DNA of 64,000 nucleotides from Nocardioides psychrotolerans. GTDB taxonomy: Bacteria > Actinomycetota > Actinomycetes > Propionibacteriales > Nocardioidaceae. The DNA lies in NCBI RefSeq assembly GCF_900113685.1, contig NZ_FOQG01000004.1, positions 46,469-110,468 of the forward strand. The letters are read 5' to 3'. A program made the translations under genes and the position numbers. Under the pieces are notes generated by a model. The model was not told the DNA's origin and searched no databases. It was given only the letters and a program-made list of their open reading frames with translations. This document shows positions 55,757 to 63,946 of this stretch, one piece after another; the first letter of the stretch is position 1; each line of letters opens with the position of its first letter.

Positions 55757-57232
55757 GTGCCTTCGATGATCGAGCTCGTGCGCAGCCACACCGACCTCGG
55801 CGAGGAGGACGTGACCTGGCTGCAGCTGATCATGGCCGACTGGCAGATCATCGCCGACCTTTCGTTCGCCGATCTGGTGCTCTGGCTGCCCGACCAGAGA
55901 GGAAACGGCTTCTGGGCAGCGGCGCAGATGCGTCCGACGACCGGTCCGACCGCCTACATCGATGACATCGTCGGCACGTTCGTGCCGGTGGGGCGTCGAC
56001 CGATGCTCGACGAGGCGTGGGCCCACGGCCGGCTGGTCCGTGAGGGCGACCCCGAGTGGCGCGACGACGTGCCGGTCCGGGTCGAGACCATCCCGGTGCG
56101 GCGCGCGGGCCGGGTGATCGCCGTGATCGCCCGCAACACCAACCTGCTCGGCGTGCGCACCCCGAGCCGCCTCGAGCTGTCCTACCTCCAGACGGCGGCC
56201 GACCTCACCCAGATGATCTCCGGCGGACACTTCCCCGAGGTCGGGCAGCGCAGCGACCATGCCGACTCACCCCGCGTCGGTGACGGCTTCCTCCGGGTGG
56301 ACGCCGCAGGGATGGTCGTCTACGCGAGCCCCAACGCCCTGTCGGTCTATCGTCGGCTGGGCCTGTCGGGTGACCTGACCGGCCTCAGCCTGGCCGACCT
56401 CACCCGCCAGCTGGTGCCACCGCGGCGGCGCCCCGACGAGGAGACTCTGAGCGCCGTGCTCGGGGGACGGGCCCACCGCGACACCGAGATCGGCAGCGAC
56501 CAGGTCTCCCTGATCGTCCGCGCGATCCCGCTGCGCCCGCAAGGGGAGCACATCGGCGGCCTGATCCTGGTCCGCGACGTCACCGACCTGCGCCGTCGCG
56601 ACCGCGAGCTGATCACCAAGGACGCCACCATCCGCGAGATCCATCACCGCGTGAAGAACAACCTGCAGACGGTCGCGGCGCTGCTGCGGCTCCAGGCACG
56701 CCGGATCGACTCCGAGGAGGCCAAGCTGGCCCTCGAGGAGGCCGTACGACGGGTCGGCTCGATCGCGATCGTGCACGAGACGCTGAGCCAGGCAGTCGAG
56801 GAGACCGTCGCGTTCGACGAGATCGCCGACCGCCTGGGCAGCATGGTGACCGACGTCGGCTCGTCCGGCGGCCGGGTCCGGGTGCGCCGCGAGGGGTCGT
56901 TCGGAGTCCTGCCGTCCGAGTCCGCCACCGCCCTGGCCATGGTGCTCACCGAGGTGCTCCAGAATGCCGTGGAGCACGGCTACGACGCCGAGGACGCCAC
57001 GACCATCGGACTGATCACGGTCACGGTGCAGCGCCTGGTGGGGAGGTTGACGATGACCGTGGACGATGACGGCCGTGGTCTGCCCGAGGGCTTCGACCTC
57101 GACGGGTCGACCAACCTGGGTCTGTCGATCGTCCGGACGCTGGTGGAGTCGGAGCTGGGCGGCCAGCTCACGCTGGGCCCACGCCCCGACGGCGCAGGCA
57201 CCCGGGCGGGGATCGACGTACCGCTGGAGTGA
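55757..57232 (+). CDS. Sensor histidine kinase PdtaS-like (HisKA_2)
   Basis: 491 residues. N-terminal GAF-like domain (TWLQLIMADWQIIADLSFADLVLWLP), a PAS-like domain (GDGFLRVDAAGMVVYASPNALSVYRRLG), then the HisKA_2 phosphoacceptor IREIHHRVKNNLQTVAALLRLQARR with His, and a HATPase domain with VLTEVLQNAVEHGYD and DDDGRGLPEGFDL...NLGLSIVRTLV. Cytoplasmic. The partner response regulator PdtaR (RNA-binding ANTAR) is not in this window. Next to whiB1, as in M. tuberculosis. GTG 55757 or ATG 55766. Confidence 0.9.
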   Translation: MPSMIELVRSHTDLGEEDVTWLQLIMADWQIIADLSFADLVLWLPDQRGNGFWAAAQMRPTTGPTAYIDDIVGTFVPVGRRPMLDEAWAHGRLVREGDPEWRDDVPVRVETIPVRRAGRVIAVIARNTNLLGVRTPSRLELSYLQTAADLTQMISGGHFPEVGQRSDHADSPRVGDGFLRVDAAGMVVYASPNALSVYRRLGLSGDLTGLSLADLTRQLVPPRRRPDEETLSAVLGGRAHRDTEIGSDQVSLIVRAIPLRPQGEHIGGLILVRDVTDLRRRDRELITKDATIREIHHRVKNNLQTVAALLRLQARRIDSEEAKLALEEAVRRVGSIAIVHETLSQAVEETVAFDEIADRLGSMVTDVGSSGGRVRVRREGSFGVLPSESATALAMVLTEVLQNAVEHGYDAEDATTIGLITVTVQRLVGRLTMTVDDDGRGLPEGFDLDGSTNLGLSIVRTLVESELGGQLTLGPRPDGAGTRAGIDVPLE

Positions 57233-57235
57233 CGC

Positions 57236-57487
57236 TCAGGCGGTGCGGACGCGCGAGCGGGCGTTGCGTCGCTTGAGCGCGCGGCGCTCATCCTCGCTCA
57301 GCCCACCCCATACGCCGTGATCCTGGCCTGCTTCGATCGCCCACGAGAGGCAGAGCTCGCGCACGTCGCAGCGTCGGCAGACCTGCTTGGCCTCCTCTAT
57401 CTGGAGGATGGCCGGACCGGTGTTGCCGATCGGAAAGAACAGCTCCGGATCCTCATCGAGGCACGCGGAACGGTGACGCCAATCCAT
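57236..57487 (-). CDS. whiB1: WhiB1 iron-sulfur transcription factor
   Basis: 83 residues. MDWRHRSACLDEDPELFFPIG, then CRRCDVRELCLSWAIEAGQDHGVWGGLSEDERRALKRRNARSR: the four Cys ligands of the [4Fe-4S] cluster, the GVWGG turn and a basic C-terminus, matching essential WhiB1 closely. Its cluster reacts with NO in mycobacteria. ATG 57487 gives the usual ~84-residue size; a longer frame to 57577 is unlikely. Tail to tail with the kinase gene. Confidence 0.95.
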   Translation of the reverse strand: MDWRHRSACLDEDPELFFPIGNTGPAILQIEEAKQVCRRCDVRELCLSWAIEAGQDHGVWGGLSEDERRALKRRNARSRVRTA

Positions 57488-57690
57488 GGGGTGGTGGATC
57501 TCTCTTTCGCAGTGAGTGCAGGCAGGGGTTCTCAGGCCTGCGGGCGCGCCGGACGCCGCATTAGTGAAGGTGATCACGAGCGCTTGAACAGAATTGCAAC
57601 ATTTGCCCCGCGGATCAAGCCTTTGGGGTGGTTCGTTGGATCACAGAGATGTCAGAGGCACGGCCCTGGGATGCCCCGTACGCTGCCAGG

Positions 57691-58119
57691 GTGTCGACAC
57701 CTGCTCCCCTCGAGGGCCCCGACCACCGGCCCGGCAACCCGCCCCCGCTCACGGTGGCGGCCTCGCTGACCGCTGTGCAGGGTGGACTCCTGGTGCTGCT
57801 GGCCCTGCTGGAGATCGCCCACCTGTCCTCGCAACGCATGTCGATGGGCGTCACCACCAGCGTGTTCTTCGGTGTCTACGGCGTCGCCATGGTGGGCTGC
57901 GCCCTGGCGCTCACCCGCCGACAGGGGTGGGCCCGCGGGCCGGTCCTGCTGACCCAGCTCATCCAGCTGGGGCTGGCGTGGAACCTGCGGGAGTTCTGGC
58001 CGGTCGCGATCGTGATGGCGGCAACGGCACTGGTCGTGATCGCGGGGATGGTCCACCCCGCCACCACCGACGTGCTGGCCGACGACCCGACCGGGGAGCG
58101 CGGCGCCACGGAGGAGTGA
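57691..58119 (+). CDS. Small actinobacterial membrane protein
   Basis: 142 residues from GTG 57691 (possibly leaderless, with TACGCT just upstream); a longer form starts at 57649. Four predicted membrane segments: LTVAASLTAVQGGLLVLLALLEIAH, VFFGVYGVAMVGCALAL, PVLLTQLIQLGLAWNL and PVAIVMAATALVVIAGMVHP. Not recognised beyond a common small integral membrane type. Confidence 0.65.
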   Translation: MSTPAPLEGPDHRPGNPPPLTVAASLTAVQGGLLVLLALLEIAHLSSQRMSMGVTTSVFFGVYGVAMVGCALALTRRQGWARGPVLLTQLIQLGLAWNLREFWPVAIVMAATALVVIAGMVHPATTDVLADDPTGERGATEE

Positions 58120-58130
58120 CGGCCAGCGGC

Positions 58131-58949
58131 TCAGTCCTGCTGCTCCAGCGACGTACGGAGCTGCTCGAGCGTGCGCGTCAGCAGGCGGGACACGTGCATC
58201 TGGGACACGCCGATCTCCTCGGCGATCTGCGACTGCGTCATGTTCTTGAAGAAGCGCAGCAGCAGGATCTTCTTCTCCCGCGGCTCCAGGCGGTCGAGCA
58301 ACGGCTTGAGCGACTCGCGGATCTCTACGTGCTCGAGCCCGGCGTCATGGACGCCGATGGCGTCGAGCATGGACGCAGCCGAGTCGTCGGAGTCGTCCGA
58401 GGCGTCGAGGGAGAGCGTGGAGTAGGCGTTGCTGGACTCGATGCCCTCGACGATCTCCTCGACGCTGCAGCCGATGTTCTCGGCGAGCTCGCGCACCGTG
58501 GGGGAGCGCCCCAGCGACTGGGTGAGCTCGGCGGTCGCGGCGCCGATCTGCATCCGCAGCTCCTGGAGCCGCCGCGGCACCCGGATCGCCCAGCCCTTGT
58601 CCCGGAAGTAGCGCTTGATCTCACCGATGATCGTGGGGGTGGCGTAGGTGGAGAACTCCACGCCGCGGAAGGAGTCGAACCGGTCGATCGACTTGATGAG
58701 ACCGATGGTGCCGACCTGGACCAGGTCCTCGAAGGGCTCCCCGCGGTTGCGGAAGCGTCGTGCGCAGTGCTCGACCAGGGGCAGGTGCAGGTGCACCAGC
58801 CCGTCGCGGGCGCCGTCGCGCTTGGCCTGTGACTCGCCCTCGTCGTGGAAGACGACGAAGAGCGCGGCACTGCGCTTGCGGGTGAGCTCGACCCCGGTCA
58901 GCTGTTCCTCATCGTCCGGGAGTTCGTCCCGAGGGGGGTGAAGGTCCAT
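58131..58949 (-). CDS. sigF: Stress sigma factor of the SigB/SigF group
   Basis: 272 residues. Region 2 (LVEHCARRFRNRGEPFEDLVQVGTIGLIKSIDRFDSFRGVEFSTYATPTIIGEIKRYFRDKGW), region 3 (VPRRLQELRMQIGAATAELTQSLGRSPTVRELAENIG) and region 4 (LEPREKKILLLRFFKNMTQSQIAEEIGVSQMHVSRLLTRTLEQL) match SigF. Two bases downstream of an anti-sigma gene, so under protein-protein control in the general stress response. Confidence 0.92.
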   Translation of the reverse strand: MDLHPPRDELPDDEEQLTGVELTRKRSAALFVVFHDEGESQAKRDGARDGLVHLHLPLVEHCARRFRNRGEPFEDLVQVGTIGLIKSIDRFDSFRGVEFSTYATPTIIGEIKRYFRDKGWAIRVPRRLQELRMQIGAATAELTQSLGRSPTVRELAENIGCSVEEIVEGIESSNAYSTLSLDASDDSDDSAASMLDAIGVHDAGLEHVEIRESLKPLLDRLEPREKKILLLRFFKNMTQSQIAEEIGVSQMHVSRLLTRTLEQLRTSLEQQD

Positions 58950-58950
58950 G

Positions 58951-59376
58951 TCAGAGGCCGACTCCGGCGATGGAGGAGTGCATCGTCAACGTCACCACGA
59001 ACTGGTCGTCGACCGACTCGGCCGTCGCGCTGGTGGCCAACGTGGTCAGCACCTGCCAGGCGAAGCTGTCGCGGTCGGGTGCCGCCGCGCCGAGCGACGC
59101 CACGCTCACCGCGATCGTGAGCGTGCCGGGCGCGAGGTAGAAGCGGCACGTGAGGTCCGAGCCCGGGTCCGCCTCGGGCAGCACCATCGCGTTGGCCTCG
59201 CCCACCGCGATGCGCAGGTCCTCGATGTCGTCGATGGTGAAGTCGAGCCGGGCCGCGAGTCCCGCCGCGGTGGTGCGCAGCACCGACGCGTAGGCGCTGT
59301 CGGCGGGGAGGCGCAGCTCGACGTCGGCTCGATCGCTCTGGTGGCCGCCCGGGTGAGCGGTGCCCGTCACAGACAT
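58951..59376 (-). CDS. RsbW-like anti-sigma factor (HATPase kinase fold)
   Basis: 141 residues. VELRLPADSAYASVLRTTAAGLAARLDFTIDDIEDLRIAVGEANAMVL holds the N box (GEANA); DSFAWQVLTTLATSATAES is the typical end of actinobacterial RsbW/UsfX-like proteins. Classical G-box glycines are weak, so kinase activity is uncertain. Partner of the adjacent SigF. No anti-anti-sigma gene nearby. ATG 59376 with GAAGGACG ahead. Confidence 0.88.
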   Translation of the reverse strand: MSVTGTAHPGGHQSDRADVELRLPADSAYASVLRTTAAGLAARLDFTIDDIEDLRIAVGEANAMVLPEADPGSDLTCRFYLAPGTLTIAVSVASLGAAAPDRDSFAWQVLTTLATSATAESVDDQFVVTLTMHSSIAGVGL

Positions 59377-59520
59377 GTCTACGTCCTTCGTTGGTGCGAA
59401 GCGGTCGGCTGACCCTACTGCCGGTCGCCGCCGTGGGTGGGGGGAACGAGGTGAGCCCGCAGGAGACGTCCGGGCTGTACCCGGTGACCGGTCCGCACAA
59501 ACGCCGGTAGCGTCCTCGCC

Positions 59521-61905
59521 ATGACGCAGCAGAGCGCAGATCCGTCGGAGATACGGCACGTGGCTGACAGCCACGACCTGATCCGGGTGCACGGCGCTCG
59601 GGTGAACAACCTGCGCGACGTCGACGTCGAGATCCCGAAGCGACGGCTCACCGTCTTCACCGGCGTCTCGGGCTCCGGCAAGAGCTCGTTGGTCTTCGGC
59701 ACCATCGCCGCGGAGTCGCAGCGGATGATCAACGAGACCTACAGCGCGTTCGTGCAGGGGTTCATGCCGTCGCTGGCGCGTCCTGAGGTCGACCTCCTCG
59801 AGGGGTTGACGACCGCGATCATCGTCGACCAGGAGCGGCTCGGGGCCAACCCACGCTCGACGGTCGGCACCGCGACCGACGCCAGTGCGATGCTGCGGAT
59901 CCTGTTCAGCCGCCTCGGCGATCCCCACATCGGGCCGCAGACGGCGTTCTCCTTCAACGTCCCGACGCGCACGGCGAGCGGGGTGATGTCGACCGACAAG
60001 GGTGGTCGCGTCGAGAAGAGCGTCGTGAAGGACGCCGTCTACCTCGGTGGCATGTGCCCGCGGTGCGAAGGCACGGGCAACGTGAGCGACATCGACCTCA
60101 CCGCCCTCTACGACGACACCTTGTCCCTGAGCGACGGCGCGCTGACCATCCCGGGCTACTCCATGGACGGCTGGTACGGCCGGCTGTTCGAGGGCGTAGG
60201 GCTGCCCATGGACAAGCCGATCTCGTCGTTCACGAAGAAGCAGCTCGCCACGATGCTCTACGCGCAGCCGACCAAGATCAAGGTCGAAGGCATCAACCTG
60301 ACCTTCGACGGGATCATCCCCAAGATCCAGAAGTCGATGCTGTCCAAGGACCCCGAGGCCATGCAGCCGCACGTACGCCGCTTCGTTGAGCGGGCGGTCA
60401 CCTTCCAGCGCTGCCCCGACTGCGGCGGGACCCGGCTGACTCAGGAGGCACTGTCGTCGAAGATCCGGGGCCGGAACATCGCGGACCTCTGCGCGATGCA
60501 GATCAGCGACCTGGCCGACTGGGTGCGCGAGCTGGAGGAGCCGTCGGTCGCCCCCCTGCTGGCCGGGCTCCAGCACCTGCTCGACTCGTTCACCGAGATC
60601 GGCCTGGGCTACCTCTCGCTGGACCGTCCCTCCGGGACCCTGTCCGGCGGTGAGGCCCAGCGGACCAAGATGATCCGCCACCTCGGGTCCTCGCTCACCG
60701 ACGTCACCTACGTCTTCGACGAGCCCACCATCGGTCTCCACCCGCACGACATCGAGCGGATGAACCAGCTGCTGCTCCAGCTGCGCGACAAGGGCAACAC
60801 CGTCCTGGTCGTGGAACACAAGCCGGAGACGATCGCGATCGCGGACCACGTCGTCGACATCGGCCCGGGTGCGGGCACCGGCGGGGGCACCATCTGCTTC
60901 GAGGGCACGGTCGAGGGCCTTCGGTCCAGCGACACGACCACCGGTCGGCACCTCGACGACCGTGCACGGCTCAAGGACGACGTCCGGACGCCCGCGGGTG
61001 TGCTCGAGGTCCGGGGAGCGACGGCCCACAACCTGAGGGGTGTGGACGTCGACATCCCCCTCGGCGTGCTCTGCGTCCTGACCGGTGTCGCTGGGTCGGG
61101 CAAGAGCTCGCTGGTGACCGGCTCCGTGCTGGGTCGAGACGGTGTCGTGTCGGTCGACCAGAGCGCCATCAAGGGATCGCGGCGCAGCAACCCGGCGACG
61201 TACACCGGTCTGCTGGAGCCGATCCGCAAGGCTTTCGCGAAGGCCAACGGGGTCAAGCCGGCGCTGTTCAGCTCCAACTCCGAAGGTGCCTGCTCGACCT
61301 GCAACGGCGCCGGGGTGATCTTCACCGAGCTCGGCGTCATGGCCACGGTGGAGTCGCCCTGCGAGGAGTGCGAGGGGCGGCGGTTCCAGGCGTCGGTGCT
61401 GGACTACACGTTCGGGGGCAAGAACATCAGCCAGGTGCTGAGGATGTCGGTCAGCGAGGCCACCGTGTTCTTCGCCGAGGGCGATGCCAAGGTGTCGGCG
61501 GCCCACAAGATCCTCGACACGCTCTCCGACGTCGGGCTGGGCTACCTCAGCCTCGGGCAGCCGCTCACGACGCTCTCGGGCGGCGAGCGGCAGCGGCTCA
61601 AGCTGGCCACGCAGATGGCGGAGAAGGGTGAGGTCTACGTCCTCGACGAGCCGACCACCGGCCTCCACCTCGCCGACGTCGAGCAGCTGCTCGGTCTGCT
61701 CGACCGGCTGGTGGAGTCGGGGCTGTCGGTGATCGTCATCGAGCACCACCAGGCCGTGATGGCCCACGCCGACTGGATCATCGACCTCGGACCCGGCGCC
61801 GGCCACGACGGCGGCACGATCGTCTTCGGGGGCCCGCCGGCGGCTCTCGTCGCCGACGGCTCGACGCTCACCGGGCAGCACCTCGCCGCCTACGTCTCCG
61901 GCTGA
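59521..61905 (+). CDS. UvrA-like ABC ATPase (UvrA2/DrrC-like)
   Basis: 794 residues, shorter than UvrA (about 950). Two ABC modules: first Walker A GVSGSGKSSLVFG, signature GTLSGGEAQRTKMI, Walker B YVFDEPTIGLHP; second GVAGSGKSSLVTG, LSGGERQRLKLA, VYVLDEPTTGLH. Zinc modules CPRCEGTG, CPDCGGTRL, CSTCNGAG and CEECEGRRF are present; the UvrB-binding region near the first zinc module is reduced. UvrA2-like proteins protect against DNA-binding drugs. Stand-alone after a 144-base intergenic gap. Confidence 0.88.
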   Translation: MTQQSADPSEIRHVADSHDLIRVHGARVNNLRDVDVEIPKRRLTVFTGVSGSGKSSLVFGTIAAESQRMINETYSAFVQGFMPSLARPEVDLLEGLTTAIIVDQERLGANPRSTVGTATDASAMLRILFSRLGDPHIGPQTAFSFNVPTRTASGVMSTDKGGRVEKSVVKDAVYLGGMCPRCEGTGNVSDIDLTALYDDTLSLSDGALTIPGYSMDGWYGRLFEGVGLPMDKPISSFTKKQLATMLYAQPTKIKVEGINLTFDGIIPKIQKSMLSKDPEAMQPHVRRFVERAVTFQRCPDCGGTRLTQEALSSKIRGRNIADLCAMQISDLADWVRELEEPSVAPLLAGLQHLLDSFTEIGLGYLSLDRPSGTLSGGEAQRTKMIRHLGSSLTDVTYVFDEPTIGLHPHDIERMNQLLLQLRDKGNTVLVVEHKPETIAIADHVVDIGPGAGTGGGTICFEGTVEGLRSSDTTTGRHLDDRARLKDDVRTPAGVLEVRGATAHNLRGVDVDIPLGVLCVLTGVAGSGKSSLVTGSVLGRDGVVSVDQSAIKGSRRSNPATYTGLLEPIRKAFAKANGVKPALFSSNSEGACSTCNGAGVIFTELGVMATVESPCEECEGRRFQASVLDYTFGGKNISQVLRMSVSEATVFFAEGDAKVSAAHKILDTLSDVGLGYLSLGQPLTTLSGGERQRLKLATQMAEKGEVYVLDEPTTGLHLADVEQLLGLLDRLVESGLSVIVIEHHQAVMAHADWIIDLGPGAGHDGGTIVFGGPPAALVADGSTLTGQHLAAYVSG

Positions 61906-61911
61906 GACGCA

Positions 61912-61947
61912 CCTCGCCCCCGGCTCCTTGCGGGGCCGGGGGCGAGG
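61912..61947 (+). terminator. Strong hairpin terminator after the UvrA-like gene
   Basis: Perfect 13-bp stem CCTCGCCCCCGGC / GCCGGGGGCGAGG around ten bases, seven bases past the stop. No T-run. Confidence 0.85.
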
Positions 61948-61975
61948 GACGATCAGAAGGTCAGCGACCTGCCGA

Positions 61976-62015
61976 GGGACGAGCAAGCTCGCCCCTCGGG
62001 CTCACTTCTTGGTCT
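61976..62015. repeat. 40-bp repeat, copy 1 (contains a hairpin)
   Basis: Identical to 62056-62095. The first part forms a stem-loop, GGGACGAGC-AA-GCTCGCCCC type; the second part is CTCACTTCTTGGTCT, which on the minus strand reads AAGAAGTGA, a stop after two Lys codons. Confidence 0.8.
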
Positions 62016-62055
62016 GCTGACGCTGCGCGCCAGCACCTGCGGCGTTCGCCGCGAG

Positions 62056-62095
62056 GGGACGAGCAAGCTCGCCCCTCGGGCTCACTTCTTGGTCT
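62056..62095. repeat. 40-bp repeat, copy 2
   Basis: Second exact copy, exactly 80 bp after copy 1. The 40 bases between the copies are not repeated, and contain their own small hairpin GCGGCG-TTC-GCCGC. Stem here extends to GAGGGG/CCCCTC. Confidence 0.8.
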
Positions 62096-62617
62096 CCTTG
62101 TAGGTCAGGCTCAACGACTGTAGATGACAGATGTTGGCACATGCGGGCTGACCTGCGCTGATGCGTTGGTGGTCGTGATCCGCCGATGGCCGCTGACGGA
62201 CGTCCTGCGGACTCTCTGCGGACAGCATGACCCCAGACCATTGAGTCACCGAGTCACTCCTGAACCCCGCACTCGGAGAGCCATCTGACGACGATCGGAA
62301 GTAGTTGGAAATCGACGAAACCGCAGAGCACACACGCTTTTCGTGATGGGGCGATGTTGGCTCGATCGGGCTGTTTACAGCTCTGGTGTTGCCAATCTGT
62401 TGCCACCAGCGGTTCGACCGGGCGCGGACGGAACGAAGGACGTGTCCAGCAGGGAGCGTGAGGCAGAGTCCCCGCCGACCTACCCCAACCCCACCACGTC
62501 CCGGGACTCTTACCCGCCGGGAGGGTGGCCCCAGATCAGTAGTACCAGGGCGTCCGCACCGGCCATCAGATCGACATAGCTCGGCCTCTGGAACCGCCCT
62601 CATTTTCGTTATACGAT
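62096..62617. other. 522-base region without a supported gene
   Basis: Frames are open in places but have no plausible protein. Lower G+C than the core. Includes GTTGCCAATCTGTTGCC (62388), AT-rich TTTTCGTTATACGATATG just before the antitoxin gene (likely its promoter or operator), and no tRNA-like fold that I can see. Possibly a mobile-island boundary. Confidence 0.5.
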
Positions 62618-62857
62618 ATGCGCATGGTGAGCGAGGAACAGATCCAGAAGTGGGCCGACGAGGCCGAAGCGGGATACGACGTTGAGGAGCTGCAGCGTCA
62701 GGGTCGTGGGCGTCCTGGTCGTGGGGCTGAACCGATGCAAGTTGTGGCGGTGCGGCTGACCGTCGAGGAACTCGACGCTCTTGACCTGGCCGCAGCTAAG
62801 AGCGACATGAGCAGGTCCGAGGCGATCCGGGCTGCGCTGGCCCACTTCGCTGCGTGA
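62618..62857 (+). CDS. Ribbon-helix-helix antitoxin-like protein
   Basis: 79 residues. N-terminal half is charged (WADEAEAGYDVEELQRQGRGRPGRGAEP); C-terminal half is an RHH fold: QVVAVRLTVEELDALDLAAAKSDMSRSEAIRAALAHFA. Such proteins bind DNA and neutralise a partner toxin. Start ATG close behind a TATACGAT that could serve as -10, so the message may be leaderless. Overlaps the toxin gene by four bases (GTGA). Confidence 0.82.
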   Translation: MRMVSEEQIQKWADEAEAGYDVEELQRQGRGRPGRGAEPMQVVAVRLTVEELDALDLAAAKSDMSRSEAIRAALAHFAA

Positions 62858-63096
62858 AGGTCCACCCGAGCGCGCTCAGGCACGGAGTCTCATCGGAGGA
62901 CGCAACCCAGGCGGCAGAGTGGTCGCTGTGGATCGAGCCCCTCGACGAAGGCGGCCCACCACGCCGGGAGTTGCGCCTGGGTTTCGACACCAGGACCCGG
63001 CTCCTGGAGACGGTTGTTCTGGTCTTCGACAGCGGCGATGTGATCGTCATCCACGCCATGCCAGCTCGCAAGAAGTACCTGGACCTCCTGCCCTAG
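62854..63096 (+). CDS. Toxin-like protein of the pair (BrnT-like)
   Basis: 80 residues: HPSALRHGVSSEDATQAAEWSLWIEPLDEG, RRELRLGFDTRTRLLETVVLVFDSGDVIVIHAMPARKKYLDLLP. The pattern H-GVS-EDA, LG-D..-LLE, IHAMPARKKY is shared by small actinobacterial proteins encoded next to RHH antitoxins and related to BrnT RNases. GTG start inside the antitoxin stop, so it depends on antitoxin translation. Confidence 0.75.
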   Translation: MKVHPSALRHGVSSEDATQAAEWSLWIEPLDEGGPPRRELRLGFDTRTRLLETVVLVFDSGDVIVIHAMPARKKYLDLLP

Positions 63097-63225
63097 TAGT
63101 GCTGGCATTCATCCGCGCCGGACTGAACACCCAAGGTTCATCGCCTGACCGTGCAACAGACCCGAGGGCCGATGCCGCCGGTTGTGAGACGCCGCCCGGA
63201 TCGCGGCAGGGTCGGGCGGACCTGG

Positions 63226-63444
63226 TCAGACTCGCTGCACCAGGTACTCGATGGCGTCCGCGTTGGTTGAGCACGAGCCAGCGAACGCAGCTGCCTCGTT
63301 CTCCGTGGCAAAGACGTGGGCTTGGTTCACGCGTGGCGTCCACTCCGACTGACCCTGTCGTGACGTCCGCTCGGCGTAGTACAGGGTCGAACCGTCGGAG
63401 CGGCGAACGGCGACGCGCCACGCCGACTGACGCTTCTTGGACAT
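63226..63444 (-). CDS. Small protein of unknown function
   Basis: 72 residues from ATG 63444: MSKKRQSAWRVAVRRSDGS, TLYYAERTSRQGQSEWTPR, then AHVFATENEAAAFAGSCSTNADAIEYLVQRV. No family recognised. Basic first half and an acidic-helical end. Could be a cargo gene of the island. Confidence 0.5.
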   Translation of the reverse strand: MSKKRQSAWRVAVRRSDGSTLYYAERTSRQGQSEWTPRVNQAHVFATENEAAAFAGSCSTNADAIEYLVQRV

Positions 63445-63531
63445 CTGCCCATGATGCCGGGCCGCTGCCCGCGTGCGCGACTCTGGGTGCGACCGCGCAG
63501 CTCGCGGCATGAGCGAGCGTCGACCACGTTG

Positions 63532-63900
63532 CTAGTCGATGCACTGACCCCAGTCGCCGAAACGCCACGTTCCCTCTTCCGTGCGCCAAACGTCCACTTG
63601 CACCAGGCGTCGCTCGCGCTTGTCGAGGAGGTCAACCACTCGAAGCACATCGACGTCACCAGAGCCGATTTCGCCCCCCTGCGCTTGGGTCCGCACAGAC
63701 GCCACGGAGCCCCACTCGGTGGAGGTCAACATCGCTTCCGAAAGACCACGCCAGTTTGCTGCCTCGACGACGTGGACGTAACCGCTCACACAGCCCCCGT
63801 CGCCGCCGTCCCGCACTGTGGTGCTGGCGCTGGTGCACGCGGAAAGAGTCAACGAGGCGGCCGCTAGGACGGAGATTCGGATGACCGCTGCCATGACCAT
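63532..63900 (-). CDS. Predicted small lipoprotein
   Basis: 122 residues. N-terminal signal AVIRISVLAAASLTLSAC with lipobox LSAC, then a soluble domain with Cys pair (GGCVSGYVHVVEAANWRG, WRFGDWGQCID) that might form a disulfide. Function unknown. ATG 63900 or 63894. Confidence 0.65.
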   Translation of the reverse strand: MVMAAVIRISVLAAASLTLSACTSASTTVRDGGDGGCVSGYVHVVEAANWRGLSEAMLTSTEWGSVASVRTQAQGGEIGSGDVDVLRVVDLLDKRERRLVQVDVWRTEEGTWRFGDWGQCID

Positions 63901-63946
63901 GAGACGCACGCTACTAGCTCCCAGTTCCCTGGCCGCAGATCGACCG

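Noticed and set aside
58951..61986. 1011-codon minus-strand frame covering the UvrA-like gene
   Set aside because: Only its last 141 codons (the anti-sigma factor) are real; the rest is antisense to UvrA-like motifs.
62388..62404. GTTGCCAATCTGTTGCC as another IclR box
   Set aside because: It is a direct, not inverted, repeat of TGTTGCC; the right arm does not match GCAAC.
62096..62617. tRNA gene or integrase attachment site
   Set aside because: No cloverleaf, T-arm or CCA end found, and no integrase gene is in the window.
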